64,000 nt of DNA from Linnemannia hyalina. Taxonomy: Eukaryota; Mortierellomycota; Mortierellomycetes; Mortierellales; Mortierellaceae. This document shows, in pieces, positions 1 through 11,106 of this stretch (position 1 is its first letter; each line of letters begins with the position of its first letter). Both the position numbers and the translations under genes were made by a program. The stretch spans positions 434,001 to 498,000 of the forward strand of contig JAHRHY010000009.1 of assembly GCA_019671135.1 (NCBI GenBank), in the 5' to 3' direction. A model generated the notes under the pieces. The model was not told the origin of the DNA. It saw only the letters and a list, made by a program, of their open reading frames with translations, and ran no database searches.

Positions 1-544
1 AGTCTTCTGTTGTTGTAACTTGTTTCGTTTAACCTTTTTTCTTTTAGTTTGTTTGGGTTGAGGTCTCTGAATGGAGTGAAAATGTCTCTTAATTGAGTTT
101 CAGTTGGTTACCAAGGAAAAAGGAAAAAGGTTGATGCCGTCAGGTGCAATCAATCATTCGCTCATCCCCATGGTCTCTCCCCGTGTACCGATCGATCGCC
201 GTGGGTGATAAGATCTCACGGCTCAGTCTGACGCGACCGCCCAGCTCCTGTTTCTCTCTCTTTTTTTTTTAAATCATCTCCTCTCCTCTTTTCTCCTTTT
301 CCATTCCTTCGTTCTTTCCAACCACCGTCTTCCACGTTCTTCTCATTCCAACACGCACTGTGGTTACATAACGTTATCCGCCGTCATATCCAGCTAACAA
401 ACAAAATTTACAACGAACGAACATACACGCAAGCCTTCATCCCCTCCTCCTACATCCTCCTTAACTAACATCAACACCAACATCGTCAACAACGGCTCTA
501 CGTCAACAGCCACCATCCCACCCACCTAACGCAAACCAATCGGC
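1..544 (+). promoter_or_regulatory. Upstream region of ENA-type ATPase
   Basis: No gene is seen here. The stretch from about 240 to 540 is pyrimidine-rich, then becomes an A/C-rich leader with CAAC-type repeats ending at the ATG at 545. This is the usual look of promoter plus 5' untranslated leader elsewhere in this window. No clear TATA box was identified. Confidence 0.45.
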
Positions 545-3500
545 ATGGCAAAGAAAAAGGTGATCAGCAATGAGCCCGAAACACCCTTCCACACCTTCAC
601 AGTCGACCAGACTGCCGAACACTACTCCACCAACACCCTCGAGGGTCTGACCTCCCAAGAGGCCGCCGACCGACTCAAAATCTATGGTGTCAACGAACTC
701 CAGGGTAACGGGGGTGTCAAGTGGTACAAGGTCCTCTGGCGCCAGATCGCCAATACCCTTGTCGTTATTCTCATTATTGCTACCGTAAGTTTTTTTTTTT
801 GTTGTTTGTTGATTTTGGTTGTGTGTGGAGAAGGATGTGAGCTGTGCGTGCATGCATGAATTGTTTGTGTCGCGAGGGTTGTTCCCCTCCGTTCAACAAA
901 CCCTAAACAATTAGCCGATTGGCCTGTGCATGACGAACAACATGAACAACACCAAAGAGCTACACACATCTGAACCCCTCTCTTCTTCCTCTCCCTCTTG
1001 CCTACTTTCACTCTTCTCCATTCCTTTCCCATACCCAAAATCGAACCTATTGACGCGATGGGAAAACACCTAAAAAACAATAGATCCTGTCGTTCGCAAC
1101 CCAGGACTTTGCAGAAGGAGGCGTGATCCTGTTCATCGTCATCATGAACGCCGGTATCGGGTTCTGGCAAGAATATAACGCCGAACAGACTATGGAAGCC
1201 CTCCGCAACATGTCCTCCCCAACCGCCAAGGTCATCCGCGACGAGACCCGCGCCACAATTCCCAACAACCAGGCCGTCCCCGGAGATATCATGATCTTTG
1301 AGGACGGAGATGTCATTGGTGCTGACTGTCGGCTCTTTGAAATCTTCAATCTTGAGACGGATGAGGCGCTCTTGACAGGTGAGTCTTTGCCGGTCCAGAA
1401 GAACTTGGATCAGATCGAGCATGCGGATCAATCGTTGGGGGACCGGTTGAATATGGTCTTTGCATCGACCACTGTCGTCAAGGGTCGTGCCAAGGGAATC
1501 GTGACGGCCACAGGGATGAAGACCCAGATCGGCAAGATAGCGACCACCTTGATGGAGGTCGATACCAACGAGGCGACTCCGCTCCAGAAGCAATTGAACA
1601 AGATGGCCTATTTCATCTTCATGGCTGCGATTATCCTGGTGATCATTGTGTTTGGTGTGCACAATTTCAAGTACTCGAACGAGGTGGCGATATATGCAAT
1701 CTCGGTGGCGATCGCTATGATCCCTGAGGGGTTGGTGGCTGTTGTTACGTTGACGATGGCGTTTGGTGTCCGAAGGATGGCGGAAGTGAAGGCTATTGTT
1801 CGTCGCTTGTCGTCGCTTGAGAGTTTGGGCGCCGTTACCAACATTTGTTCAGACAAGGTATGCCTCTTTGTTTTTTTTTGGCTATCGAAAAATGATTAGT
1901 TGCTGCACAAAGAAATGGATGGAATGGCTCTCACATCATGTGCGAGGCGCTCTAATATTTTCTTTCTCTTTGCGAATGTCAAATCCAAATAGACGGGAAC
2001 GCTGACACAGTCAAAGATGGTGGCTGTTCGCATGTGGCTGCCCAGCGACGGGTTCTACCGCATCACCGGTACCGGCTTCGTCCCCGAGGGAGACGTCTTC
2101 CGTCAGGGTGAGATCGACGGCCATCAATTCTTGTTGCAGGAGGAACAGATCCCCACCGGTTGCGGAAGCGACCACTACCTCCGCGCCCTCGAGGCGGCCT
2201 CGCTCTGTAACATGGCCGAACTCCGTCGTACCGCCCACCCCGATACCAACGGTGAATGGTCTGCGATCGGAGACCCTACCGAGATTGCCCTCCAGGTCCT
2301 CGCTTACAAAGCTGGTCTTGCCAAGCCCGATCTGATAGACCAAGGGTTCAAGCTGATTGCCGAGTTCCCCTTTGATTCCTCCGTCAAGCGCATGTCTGTC
2401 CTTTACCAGGGACCCGGTACTGAGGAAGGACCCGGTGACTACTTTATCTTCTTGAAGGGAGCCACTGAGCGTGTTATTGGATGCTGTACTTACTGGCGTG
2501 ATGGCGATATTGAGCGCAGTTTAATTGGAGAGAGGGGGGCTGAGGGCAGTGTGAGTGGAGAGAAGGGGACTGAGCGCGGGTCGTTTGAGGAAATGATGAC
2601 GGAGAAGATGGATATCCTGGCCGAAAAGGGTCTCCGTGTCTTGACCCTTGCCTACCGTCGATTCGAACCCCCACCTGGCATCGATCTGGTCCATGGATTG
2701 GACCGTGCCACTATTGAGGTCGATATGGTCTTTTTGGGTCTGGTTGGTATATATGACCCACCTCGTGCCGAGTCCCGCCCTGCCGTTCTCAAGTGTTACG
2801 ATGCCGGTATCCGTGTCCACATGTTGACCGGAGACCATCCCTCGACTGCTGCTGCGATTGCCAAAGAGGTCGCCATTATCCCTGAGGACTGTGAGGTCAA
2901 GGACAACCCGCTGATCATGACCGCAGGACAGTTTGATGCCATGTCGGACGAGGAGGTCGATAGTCTTGTCGAGTTGCCACGTGTCGTCGCCCGCTGCTCA
3001 CCCAACACCAAGGTCAAGATGATTGCAGCCCTCCATCGCCGAAACTTGTTTGCGTCCATGACCGGAGACGGTGTGAACGATTCACCTTCGCTCAAGGCGG
3101 CCAACGTTGGTATTGCGATGGGTCAGTCTGGTTCGGATGTCGCCAAGCAGGCTGCCGATATTGTGTTGACGGATGACAACTTTGCGACGATTGTCCAGGC
3201 CGTGGCTGAGGGTCGTCGCATTTTTGCCAACATCCAAAAATTTGTCCAGCACTTGATGTCTTGCAACGTTGCCGAGATCGTAGTCCTGATTGTCGGTCTG
3301 GCCTTCAAGGACGATGACCATAACGCCGTCTTCCCCATGAGTGCTGTCGAGATCCTGTTCTTGAACCTGATCACATCCTCCCCACCCGCCATGGGTTTGG
3401 GAGTCGAACCTGCCAGTGAGACCAATATGCACGAACCCCCTCGGTCGGCCAAGCAAGGATTGTTCTCGTTCGAGGTCATCATGGACACGCTAGTCTATGG

Positions 3501-4020
3501 TATCGTCATGGGTGGGCTGTCGTTCGCCAACTTTTTGATCACCCTCTTTGTCTTCCACAAGGGCCGCATGGGCCACGACTGTAACCGCGAATACTCCGAT
3601 TCCTGTTACGGTGTCTTCCGCGCCCGTACGACCACCTACGCCTCCCTTACATTCCTGATCCTCGCCCATGCGATCAACTCTCGTGCCATTCGAGAGTCTA
3701 CCTGGACGCCCAAGAGCCTGGCGACGTTGAAGTACAACAAGATGCTTTGGATCAGTATAGTAGTCGGTGTGATCCTGGTCTTCCCGGTCATTTATATCCC
3801 GGGTCTGAACCATAATGTCTTCAAGCATTCGGGTATCAGTTACGAGTGGGGGCTTGTTATTGCGGCATTGGTGATCTTTATCGCGTTTGCGGAGACGTAC
3901 AAGTTTGTGAAGCGTAGGACGATGAAGCCTTTGGCGGTGGCTTCGAATGCTGATGCCGAGTTGGAGAGGATGAGGACGTATATGTCCCAGACTGACAGTA
4001 TGGATGTCTCCAAGCAGTAG
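545..4020 (+). CDS. ENA: P-type cation ATPase, type IID (ENA-like Na+/K+ efflux pump)
   Basis: Three exons, 545-784, 1084-1857 and 1993-4020, give 1,013 residues. Both introns are phase 0 with GTAAGT or GTATGC donors and TAG acceptors. The second intron splits the phosphorylation motif, giving D337-KTGTLTQ across the junction. Other P-type signatures are TGES (178-181, actuator dephosphorylation), KGA (493, nucleotide binding) and TGDGVND (695-701, hinge). An N-terminal cation-ATPase domain precedes the first membrane hairpin (about 69-107), and a C-terminal block of membrane helices follows 720. The IQKFVQHL and ITSSPPAMGLG stretches resemble fungal ENA/Cta3 pumps more than SERCA or PMR1. 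Such pumps export Na+ or K+ at the plasma membrane under alkaline or saline stress. Exact ion preference cannot be read from sequence. The gene is convergent with the small gene ending at 4242. Confidence 0.93.
2527..2586 (+). repeat. Imperfect 30-bp tandem duplication inside the ATPase
   Basis: Two adjacent 30-bp units, 2527-2556 and 2557-2586, both begin with GGAGAGA and share a G-rich run followed by CTGAG or ACTGAG. They add about 20 in-frame residues (GERGAEGSVS and GEKGTERGSF) to a loop of the nucleotide-binding domain. Confidence 0.75.
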
Positions 4021-4241
4021 TAGTTCTTAGTTTATATTCACATTGCAATATCATAATAATAACGTTTCTTCTTTCTGTTCACGACAACAAACGATGATAT
4101 TTGTGATGCAAACACGCAAAGAGCTCTGTTTTTTTTTATTCATGTTTAGAAAAAAATTGTTGCTTTGTGGTACAAGAAAATAGACAAATTATGAAAAAAA
4201 AAAGACGTGTGGGGTAAAAAGGGAAAGGAAAGGGCGACCCA

Positions 4242-4712
4242 TCAACTATATTGCACGTTGTCGTACATGTAAGGGTCCAACTTCCTATCAATATCCTCAT
4301 CCTCATCCGTCGCCACTGCTGCCATATCATCATCATCATCCTCTAGAATCTTGTTCTTCTTGCCAGTATTGGAAGTCGTGATGGGGTCATGGAGTCCACG
4401 CTGATAGAATTGTGACTTTTGGAGCTGCTGTTGGACAACGTTGTCCTTTGTCGCCATACTCTGCTCATCGTGCAGGTTGTCGTTGTTGTTGTGATTGGGA
4501 ATGTTTGTTCCGCGATGAGCTTTGGCGTGGTGAGAAGAGTCGTTAGAGGAGGAGGTGGTGGTGTTGCTGTTGAGGCGAACATGTTCGTTGCCGGTTTGGG
4601 TACTGTGGCTGACTGTTGAGGCGGGGTGGGAGGATGACAAGGAGCCGAAGGAGTTGCGGGCGATTTTTGAGCCTTGGTGGATCCCTTCTGAGGATTTTGA
4701 GTAACGATCCAT
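4242..4712 (-). CDS. Small hydrophilic protein of unknown function
   Basis: A single exon reading leftwards encodes 156 residues from the ATG at 4712. The frame stays open upstream to 4970, but that part translates to F/L/S/P-rich sequence typical of a pyrimidine-rich leader, so the internal ATG (MDRYSKSS) was preferred. The protein is rich in S, T, N, H and Q, with an acidic run (LEDDDDD, then DEDEDID) near residues 130-145, and ends in a tyrosine-containing tail. No signal peptide, membrane segment or known domain is recognised. Its stop lies about 220 bp from the convergent ATPase stop. It could be a disordered regulatory protein; function is unknown. Confidence 0.55.
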   Translation of the reverse strand: MDRYSKSSEGIHQGSKIARNSFGSLSSSHPASTVSHSTQTGNEHVRLNSNTTTSSSNDSSHHAKAHRGTNIPNHNNNDNLHDEQSMATKDNVVQQQLQKSQFYQRGLHDPITTSNTGKKNKILEDDDDDMAAVATDEDEDIDRKLDPYMYDNVQYS

Positions 4713-5636
4713 GGTTTCGTAGTTTTTGGGGTTTATCCGGTGTGGAGGGGAAGGGGAAGGTGTTTGGGTGTTTGGGTGTTTGGGAATGGGGGTGTGGAAA
4801 AAATAAAAGAAAGAGAGAAAGAAAAGGGCAAAAAAAAAACGAGGGTTGGAAGGGTCATATGACAGGAGGTGGGGGAAGGACGAGAACGACAGGGTCAGAA
4901 AGAAGAAAAAATGTCCGAGCGTTTTCGGATTTGATATTCTGGCATGGATAAACTGAGACAAATCATGCAAGAGAAAAAGGCGTGTCCTCCTTCCCCCACG
5001 GCCCCGGGAGGGAGAGAGGGGACAGCCAGGATGGTGACTAAAGGGGTCGCGTTATTGCTGTTAGTATTATTATTGTTACAACTGTTCTCCTATGCTTTAT
5101 TGGATTCGAAGGCGGCTATTGTTCCAAAGGACTCCTTTTGAGCTTGATCCTTTTCTTTTGTAATCTACTATCTTGGCGCGAAAAAGATCAAGCTCACAAA
5201 AGTGACGGCCCTTTCGCGTGTCTTTTTTTATTTTCGTCCCATCTCTCATCCTTGGATGAACAAGTTGCAATGACTTCGAGGCTGCTACTCTGAAGGCGCA
5301 GGGACGAACATTGGGCTTTGCTGCTGGCCGCACTTGAGAGGGCAGACTACAGCAACATGGCCAAGGAACAGAGGAGCTACGGCCAGATCGATCGATTGTA
5401 ATACGATGTCTTGAAAAGTCGCCATTCTCGTGTTTTTTTGCAACGTACATTCTATTGTGTGGGAGTTGGAGAGTGAGGAAAAAATGACGTCAAAGTGAGA
5501 GCAACAAACCACCTTTTATTTCGTGTGAGAAACTCCACTTTTGCAACTCCTTCTTCACACACTCTTTCACGATCAGTTTCGCGACAGACAACGACACATA
5601 CACAATGTACCCTCCAACATCAACAACACATACACC
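4713..5636. promoter_or_regulatory. Divergent intergenic region
   Basis: A stretch of 924 bp lies between the start of the small minus-strand gene and the start of the F-box gene. Nearest the minus-strand gene it is purine-rich on the plus strand (CT-rich on the sense strand of that gene). No convincing gene is seen. It presumably holds both promoters. Confidence 0.4.
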
Positions 5637-7688
5637 ATGAACCCTCCGACATCAAAAGCACAGTTGACAGAACTGGAACGAGCCTCGCCGCTCGACACTC
5701 CCGAGTTGCTCGACAGGATTCTCTCCTTCCTCGACCCTTACACCCTTGCTTCCAGTGCTCGCCTTGTCTGTCGCCGATGGTCCGTCGCTGGCCGCCGATA
5801 TCTCAAACCCGTAGAGTACTCCTGGCCCGAATTCTTTGACGAAATCGAAGAGTTTGAGCAGGTGCTGGACATGGTTCCATGGATGGCACGTTTGCGATGG
5901 ATCGCAAGCGAGCAGAGGTCACCAGCCATACTCGCCTCTCGCAAGACAGAATGGGCCATGCTGCTGAACGCGCTGGAGAAGGCTGCCGGGAACCCAACGC
6001 TCACCGACAGGAAATACAGTCGGACACTGCGACAAGAGTACCACATGCTCCGAGACCTTTTACCCACAAGTGCTTTCGACTGGTCGGCACTCCCGGAGCA
6101 TCCCCTTCTTGCAGGACCATGGGCGAGGCTTCGGGTGTTTGAAGTCTACGGAAATGTCAAGAGCGAGTGGGTAATGTTAGTTCTGCCGCTGATGCCATCT
6201 CTGACCAAGCTGAAGCTGAGGACAATTAATGGGTTTAGTGGCGATCATATCCAAATCGAGCGCATTATGCGGGATTGCAAGCAATTAGAGTACCTTCACA
6301 TCTCAAGAGTCGACGGGAGGGAGCGACTTCCAGGACCCTGGGTTCCCGTGGTGCCATCTTCGACTGCCGAGAAGGGATTTAGCTTCTCGTCTGTGTCACT
6401 CAATTCTCTGGTTCTGGAAAGGGTGGTCTTCAAGCAAGTTGTTTTCGAGACCTTCCTGGAACATGCGCCATCCCTTAAGGAACTCAGGATCTTTGACGCC
6501 TCGATTGAAATCATCTTCGATTCCATTGGTCTTGCAAAACTCCTCAGGCGCCTGTCCTTGCCGCTGGAATCTTTTCACATTTCCACCGCCGACCGAACTC
6601 GCGACAGGGAACTCATGCCAGACCTCTATCGCAACTCTCAAAGTCGAACGCTTTGGTCGAGCGACTTTACCATCTACAATCTCCGGATGAACGACCATGT
6701 GCACAACAACCTCAGCACATTGGAACTTGTGCCCAAGTACGGATACGCTGAGTACGACAACCCATACTCGGCACTTCACAACTTCCTTTGCTCCTCGCCA
6801 CATTTGCTCCACCTCAAGGCGCCGGAGACATGCTATCCGATCGCCCACATGGATCTCCACGGACGACTCACCAAGCTGCTTGCGCAACCAAGAATGAAGC
6901 GCCCATGCAAGGCTTACCCTAAAAATGTTTCCTTCCCCCCTGGGATCTGGCAGTGTCGGAACCTCAAGACTCTCCACATCAGGATATTCTCCCCGGATAG
7001 ATGGAATGAGGTGGCGTCGGAGCCCGTTTCGGAATTTGCTAGAGTCGCATTCGGATACATCGCCCGCGTCTGCCCCTTTTTACGCGACATCGCCCTGGGT
7101 AATGGTCCCTATCGTCCAAACACAGCCCAAGGTCAGCGAGCGATTCAGCCCCCACTCGACCTTCGCCTGCAAGGAGGGTTCTGTCTGCTGAGCCGACTCA
7201 AGCACCTGGAGCGGATCGAGATTGGTCAGTTCACGGAGCGGGCGGTTTTGTCCCCACAGAACTTTGAGTGGATGCAAGAGTCTGGACGGACGGAGGGTAA
7301 GAAGGTTGAGAGGCGGAAGTTGTTGGAGAGGACGTGGAAGAGTTTGCGGCTGATGAGCCATGTCCGCAAGAGTGTTGCTGCTGCTGCCGATGTGTATGAC
7401 AAGACTGGTCCTGGAGCGCACTTTGACTGGACGGCGGTTGATCCAGGCTTGAAGGAGGAGCTGAGGTACTTGGGATGGGCTGTTGATGTGCAGAACTTTT
7501 TTGACGAGTTGGACAAGCCGGCGGTCAAGAATGGTGGCGGAAGTGGTAGTGGAGGAGAAGGTGGAGTCGAATGTTTCCCGGCTCTTCGCTACTCTTGCAT
7601 TTGCGCCCCCAGTGGATTTTATTTGCCACCCGAGCAGGATTACAAGCGATTTAACGTTCTTCCTCAGGAGAACAAAAACACAATGTAA
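5637..7688 (+). CDS. F-box protein with leucine-rich repeats
   Basis: An uninterrupted frame of 683 residues from the ATG at 5637, which sits in an A/C-rich leader (ACACC before ATG). An in-frame ATG at 5541 would add 32 residues of low-quality sequence and was not chosen. Residues about 17-58 form an F-box: SPLDTPELLDRILSFL, then CRRWSVAGRRYL. Irregular leucine-rich segments follow (for example LPLMPSLTKLKLRTI and LKELRIFDAS). A Gly-rich linker (GGGSGSGGEGG) and a Cys-containing tail lie near the end. By family analogy it would join Skp1 in an SCF ubiquitin ligase and bind a substrate through the LRR region. The substrate cannot be inferred. Such F-box/LRR genes are numerous in Mortierella-type genomes. 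Confidence 0.85.
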   Translation: MNPPTSKAQLTELERASPLDTPELLDRILSFLDPYTLASSARLVCRRWSVAGRRYLKPVEYSWPEFFDEIEEFEQVLDMVPWMARLRWIASEQRSPAILASRKTEWAMLLNALEKAAGNPTLTDRKYSRTLRQEYHMLRDLLPTSAFDWSALPEHPLLAGPWARLRVFEVYGNVKSEWVMLVLPLMPSLTKLKLRTINGFSGDHIQIERIMRDCKQLEYLHISRVDGRERLPGPWVPVVPSSTAEKGFSFSSVSLNSLVLERVVFKQVVFETFLEHAPSLKELRIFDASIEIIFDSIGLAKLLRRLSLPLESFHISTADRTRDRELMPDLYRNSQSRTLWSSDFTIYNLRMNDHVHNNLSTLELVPKYGYAEYDNPYSALHNFLCSSPHLLHLKAPETCYPIAHMDLHGRLTKLLAQPRMKRPCKAYPKNVSFPPGIWQCRNLKTLHIRIFSPDRWNEVASEPVSEFARVAFGYIARVCPFLRDIALGNGPYRPNTAQGQRAIQPPLDLRLQGGFCLLSRLKHLERIEIGQFTERAVLSPQNFEWMQESGRTEGKKVERRKLLERTWKSLRLMSHVRKSVAAAADVYDKTGPGAHFDWTAVDPGLKEELRYLGWAVDVQNFFDELDKPAVKNGGGSGSGGEGGVECFPALRYSCICAPSGFYLPPEQDYKRFNVLPQENKNTM

Positions 7689-9041
7689 ATGGAATATTAG
7701 CTAGGTTGAATAGCAAATATATCGAAACAATTGTCGTGGACTTGTCTCGTTAGTTGACTTTGCGAACAGGTTCGTTATCTTATTTGTTCCTGACTGATAG
7801 AGCCATTCGTCTCTCTTTAATTGATATTTTTCACGTTGGGAACTACAAGATACACTCGATTGCAGCGACCAACTCCATCGAACAACAGCCACAACAAAAA
7901 CTACAAAGCTGCAGACATACCATCCAAGCTGCAAACATGTACATCGCCAAACATCCCTCAAGACAGGTCTCCACATCCACATGCCGTAACAGTCGCGTGT
8001 AAGCTGGAGTAATTTGACTTTCCTTGTCCAATGCAACTAGCTCTTGCGATCGCCACTGCAAAGGCCGATTTAAGTGGTGGGTAATCCATGTAATAGGCCG
8101 AGTACAGGACCATCAACAGGTTCTGTCGGAGCGCATGTTGGAGACCTTTGAACCTGCCAAATGCCAGGCAGAGACGCGTCCTCGTCCCACATTACTGGTT
8201 GCTGTAGCCACATTCCTGTTCGCAGTAGCCCTTCATCCAGAGGTACTTAAGCGCAGGTTTGAGTTTTGGTTTGTTAAAACAGTGCTTGGACAAAACTGCA
8301 ACATACCCTGACTATTTACAAGTAAAATAGAAATTGACAGAATATATATTAGGGTCGCGAAGCATTCAAAGGACGCGCGGAACGGATCTAATCCAGGGTG
8401 CACGATCTTTGGGCGCCATCCGGATGCTGCAGTTTTACTCAGTCGGATGCACGTTGCGTTTTTTTTTGCTATCTCTTTTTCTCGGTATGTCCTTCTATGA
8501 CGACTTCCTCGCTGAAATGAGTCTTTTGCTAATAATAACAGACACAACAGGCAAATATGCTAATTCAATGCCGCGATTTTTTTCTATTGATCAGAGACTG
8601 AAAGTCCAGCGAGAGCTTCAAACCGACGTCTCAAAGCCCTCCTTCCAGCTAAACGCTTGTATCGATGACAACCCGTTATTTCGCATATTAAAAAAAGGCA
8701 AAGCTTCATACTACTAATTTTAACTACTCGTATTATACTTCTCTCTTTGCTACGTAATAGGAACCGCATGGCAAATCCTAAATGTGTTGTTTCGTGGCGG
8801 GGCTACTACCTTCCGTCGTGGACAATATGATAACTCTATGACAAAGCTAGTGAACGAGAAAAAGGAGTTTGGCGACATTGTGTGACAACCCTGGCACTCA
8901 CAAGATTCGGATTTGCCCTCGAAACAGGAACCGCGCTAGCCGAACTTTAATCCGACGGCGATGGTGGCTTTTAGCCACTGCAAACTGACTGGATCTTTTG
9001 TCCAGAGCGGCTAAGGAGAAGAAGGGCAGCGGCAACATAGA
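7689..9041. other. Gene-poor interval
   Basis: About 1.35 kb downstream of the F-box gene. Only short overlapping frames without splice support or recognisable domains were seen on either strand. It contains 3' sequence of the F-box gene and otherwise nothing that can be assigned. Confidence 0.4.
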
Positions 9042-9374
9042 GTGTGCCGGAACGTCTATGATCCCTCCACCAAGTCTACAACGCCAGATCTTCCCTTCCT
9101 CAACGACATGTTCACCAGCCCCGACTATACCCAATGGCTGACCAACATCATGGCTGATCGACTCGAAAAAGAAGGGCGGTCCTGGCAGACTCGATCCGTC
9201 TACCCAGATAACCTGATGCCTGCGATCCGGATGGCGATTGTGCTGGTCTATCCATGCCGCATCATCTTGCAGGACTCAACGGTTTTGATTGCGTTTGAGG
9301 AGTGCGGTGGAGGGTGTCGATTGACAGAAGTGTATTTTGCGGATAATGCAGTTTCCTCGCCTGTGGGGTTCTAG
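9042..9374 (+). pseudogene. Possible gene remnant or partial exon
   Basis: An open frame of 110 codons reads like real protein, with mixed hydrophobic and charged residues (FTSPDYTQWLTNIMADRLEK, VYPDNLMPAIRMAIVLVYP) and C/G-ending codons as in neighbouring genes. It lacks a recognised domain and a good start context, and stops soon after a Cys/Gly-rich stretch (EECGGGCRL). It may be a decayed copy of a gene family, or one exon of a gene whose other exons were not found. Not recognised. Confidence 0.3.
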
Positions 9375-9387
9375 TATTTAGCGGCTG

Positions 9388-9837
9388 ATGTTCGGACTGC
9401 TGTTCGGGGCTGCCGTCAAGCTTGGCAAGGCTAGAGTCGCTGCCAAAGTTGTACGGACATCTGTGTTGGCTTCGAGAGAGGTTTCTGTGTCGTTGACGTT
9501 GGAAGAGACATTTTGTTCGTTGATACAAGTCAGCTCCTCGGAAGGGGACTCTGCGCCTGCGCGGGATGATCATCACCGGCGACATCAGCTACTTGGCGAT
9601 ACAGCTGAGGCGACTTCTTCAGCACCTCTCCCGTCAATAGTCTCCACCGACGATGAATCAACAGCTTTCTGCAAAGAATCTCAGGAACTATCTCCAGACC
9701 CATTCCAGCAACAGTCATTACCTGAACCGTTGCAAGAGCCATTGCCCAAGCCCTCGCCGCAGGCACTGTCGGAGCCACGACAAGAGCCATTACAGGAATC
9801 AACGCAAGAACCCGAAGAGGAGCGATTTCAGGACTAA
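9388..9837 (+). pseudogene. Possible remnant ORF, P/E/Q-repeat tail
   Basis: A 149-codon frame with a hydrophobic start (MFGLLFGAAVKLGKAR) and a C-terminal half dominated by a degenerate repeat of the type EPLQEPLPKP. No domain is recognised. A further frame at 9890-10177 begins MSRVKKAAARRQ. The three frames 9042-10177 lie on the same strand and could be one broken or unrecognised spliced gene. Coding status is uncertain. Confidence 0.25.
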
Positions 9838-10447
9838 TCACGCGATGCATCCTGTCAAGGTTCGGTGATACCGCCATCACCCCATCCAAATGTCACGCGT
9901 CAAGAAGGCCGCTGCTCGGCGCCAGACTGTTGATGGTATCAAGACGGCGATAGTTTACTTGAACCAGCGAGCTCGCTCAGAGTCGAATGCGATGGTAGAG
10001 AGTTTTCTGCGTCAAAAAGGTCGAGTCCAAGGCTTCGAAAGCATACGGTTGGTCGTCTTGCAACTTTCAACGGCTACGAAGAATCGAGGTTCGTGTCACG
10101 AGTTGAACTGTGACATCATGTCTAGTGTGTGGTCTGTGTGCGATTCCAAGGAGAAAGAATTTCATTTTAGAGTTTGAGGCTGCAGCTGCGGTATGGAATT
10201 TTTCTTTATGGACGTCTTATTTTTCAAGGTCCATTTCTCCAAGTGGCGCCGTTCCGGTGGTAGCAACGGGTTCTTTGTCAACAACGGGTCCATTGGACCC
10301 ATTGGCAAGTGCGTACTATTATCCGTCTTTCGTATAAAATGGGTCCATCATCACTCAACAGCTCCATCAAGCCAATTGAAGCACTCCTCAGGACAATCAT
10401 ACCACATCCACCTTGTCAAGCCAAACTAAGCACTCAAGACAACAACA

Positions 10448-10699
10448 ATGACTTCTACTACCGTCTTTGTCACCTCTGCCGAGTGGGACGCCCAGGTCAA
10501 CGCCACCGAGTCCATCCGTCGTGAGTCGTCTCGTACCCCTGAATCCTCCGACAAGACCTTCTCTTCTACTTCCGGGTCCGAGGCACAACAGCAACAAGAG
10601 GCCGAGTCCCAGTCGAATGATGCTGAGTACGATATTAACCAAGACCGCCAGTTCCAAAAGTTCATGCGTCGTTTTGGTGGCAAGCGCAAGTCGCGCTAA
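10448..10699 (+). CDS. Small protein of unknown function, basic C-terminus
   Basis: A single-exon frame of 83 residues. Its ATG follows a CAACAACA leader like those of confirmed genes in this window, which supports the start. The sequence is S/T/E/Q-rich and hydrophilic, with a poly-Q patch in the middle, and ends in a conserved-looking basic segment (DRQFQKFMRRFGGKRKSR). No membrane segment or known domain is seen. An AATAAA element overlaps the position just after the stop (TAATAAATG at about 10698). Its shortness leaves some doubt. Confidence 0.55.
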   Translation: MTSTTVFVTSAEWDAQVNATESIRRESSRTPESSDKTFSSTSGSEAQQQQEAESQSNDAEYDINQDRQFQKFMRRFGGKRKSR

Positions 10700-11106
10700 T
10701 AAATGATAACTCGTTTTACTTTGCCACCTACCCTCGTCCTCCCTTGACCTGAATATATTTTTTCCACAGGAGAGAGAAGAAAGAAAGAAAGAAAGAAAGA
10801 AAAAGAAAATCTTTAGTTAAGGGTTGCCAATAGACGCACATGCGATTTCTGCGGAGCAGAATACGGCGCTCCTCTCTCTGTTTTCTCTTCCATTCTCTTT
10901 CTCTTTTTCTCCTTCCCCTTGCTTTCTTCCTTCCTGCCACCGCCCATAAACCACAAACCAACAAAAACGCAACCACCCTTTCGGCATCAACCTCCCGAAT
11001 CTCATTGGTTGTCGCCCTCCTCCCTCCCTCTCTACTTTCGATCAGTCGTTCTCATTGGTTCTATACATTCAGTAGTAGCAGCAACACTCACACACAAAGA
11101 CTTGCA
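10700..11106 (+). promoter_or_regulatory. Upstream region of Gcr1-like gene
   Basis: A 407-bp spacer with a GAAA microsatellite (about 10782-10802) and a long pyrimidine-rich stretch leading to an A/C-rich leader before the ATG at 11107. No gene is seen. Confidence 0.4.

Noticed and set aside
682..1662. 326-codon minus-strand frame opposite the ATPase
   Set aside because: It runs antisense across an exon, an intron and another exon of a gene with intact P-type motifs. Its composition is that of an antisense shadow.
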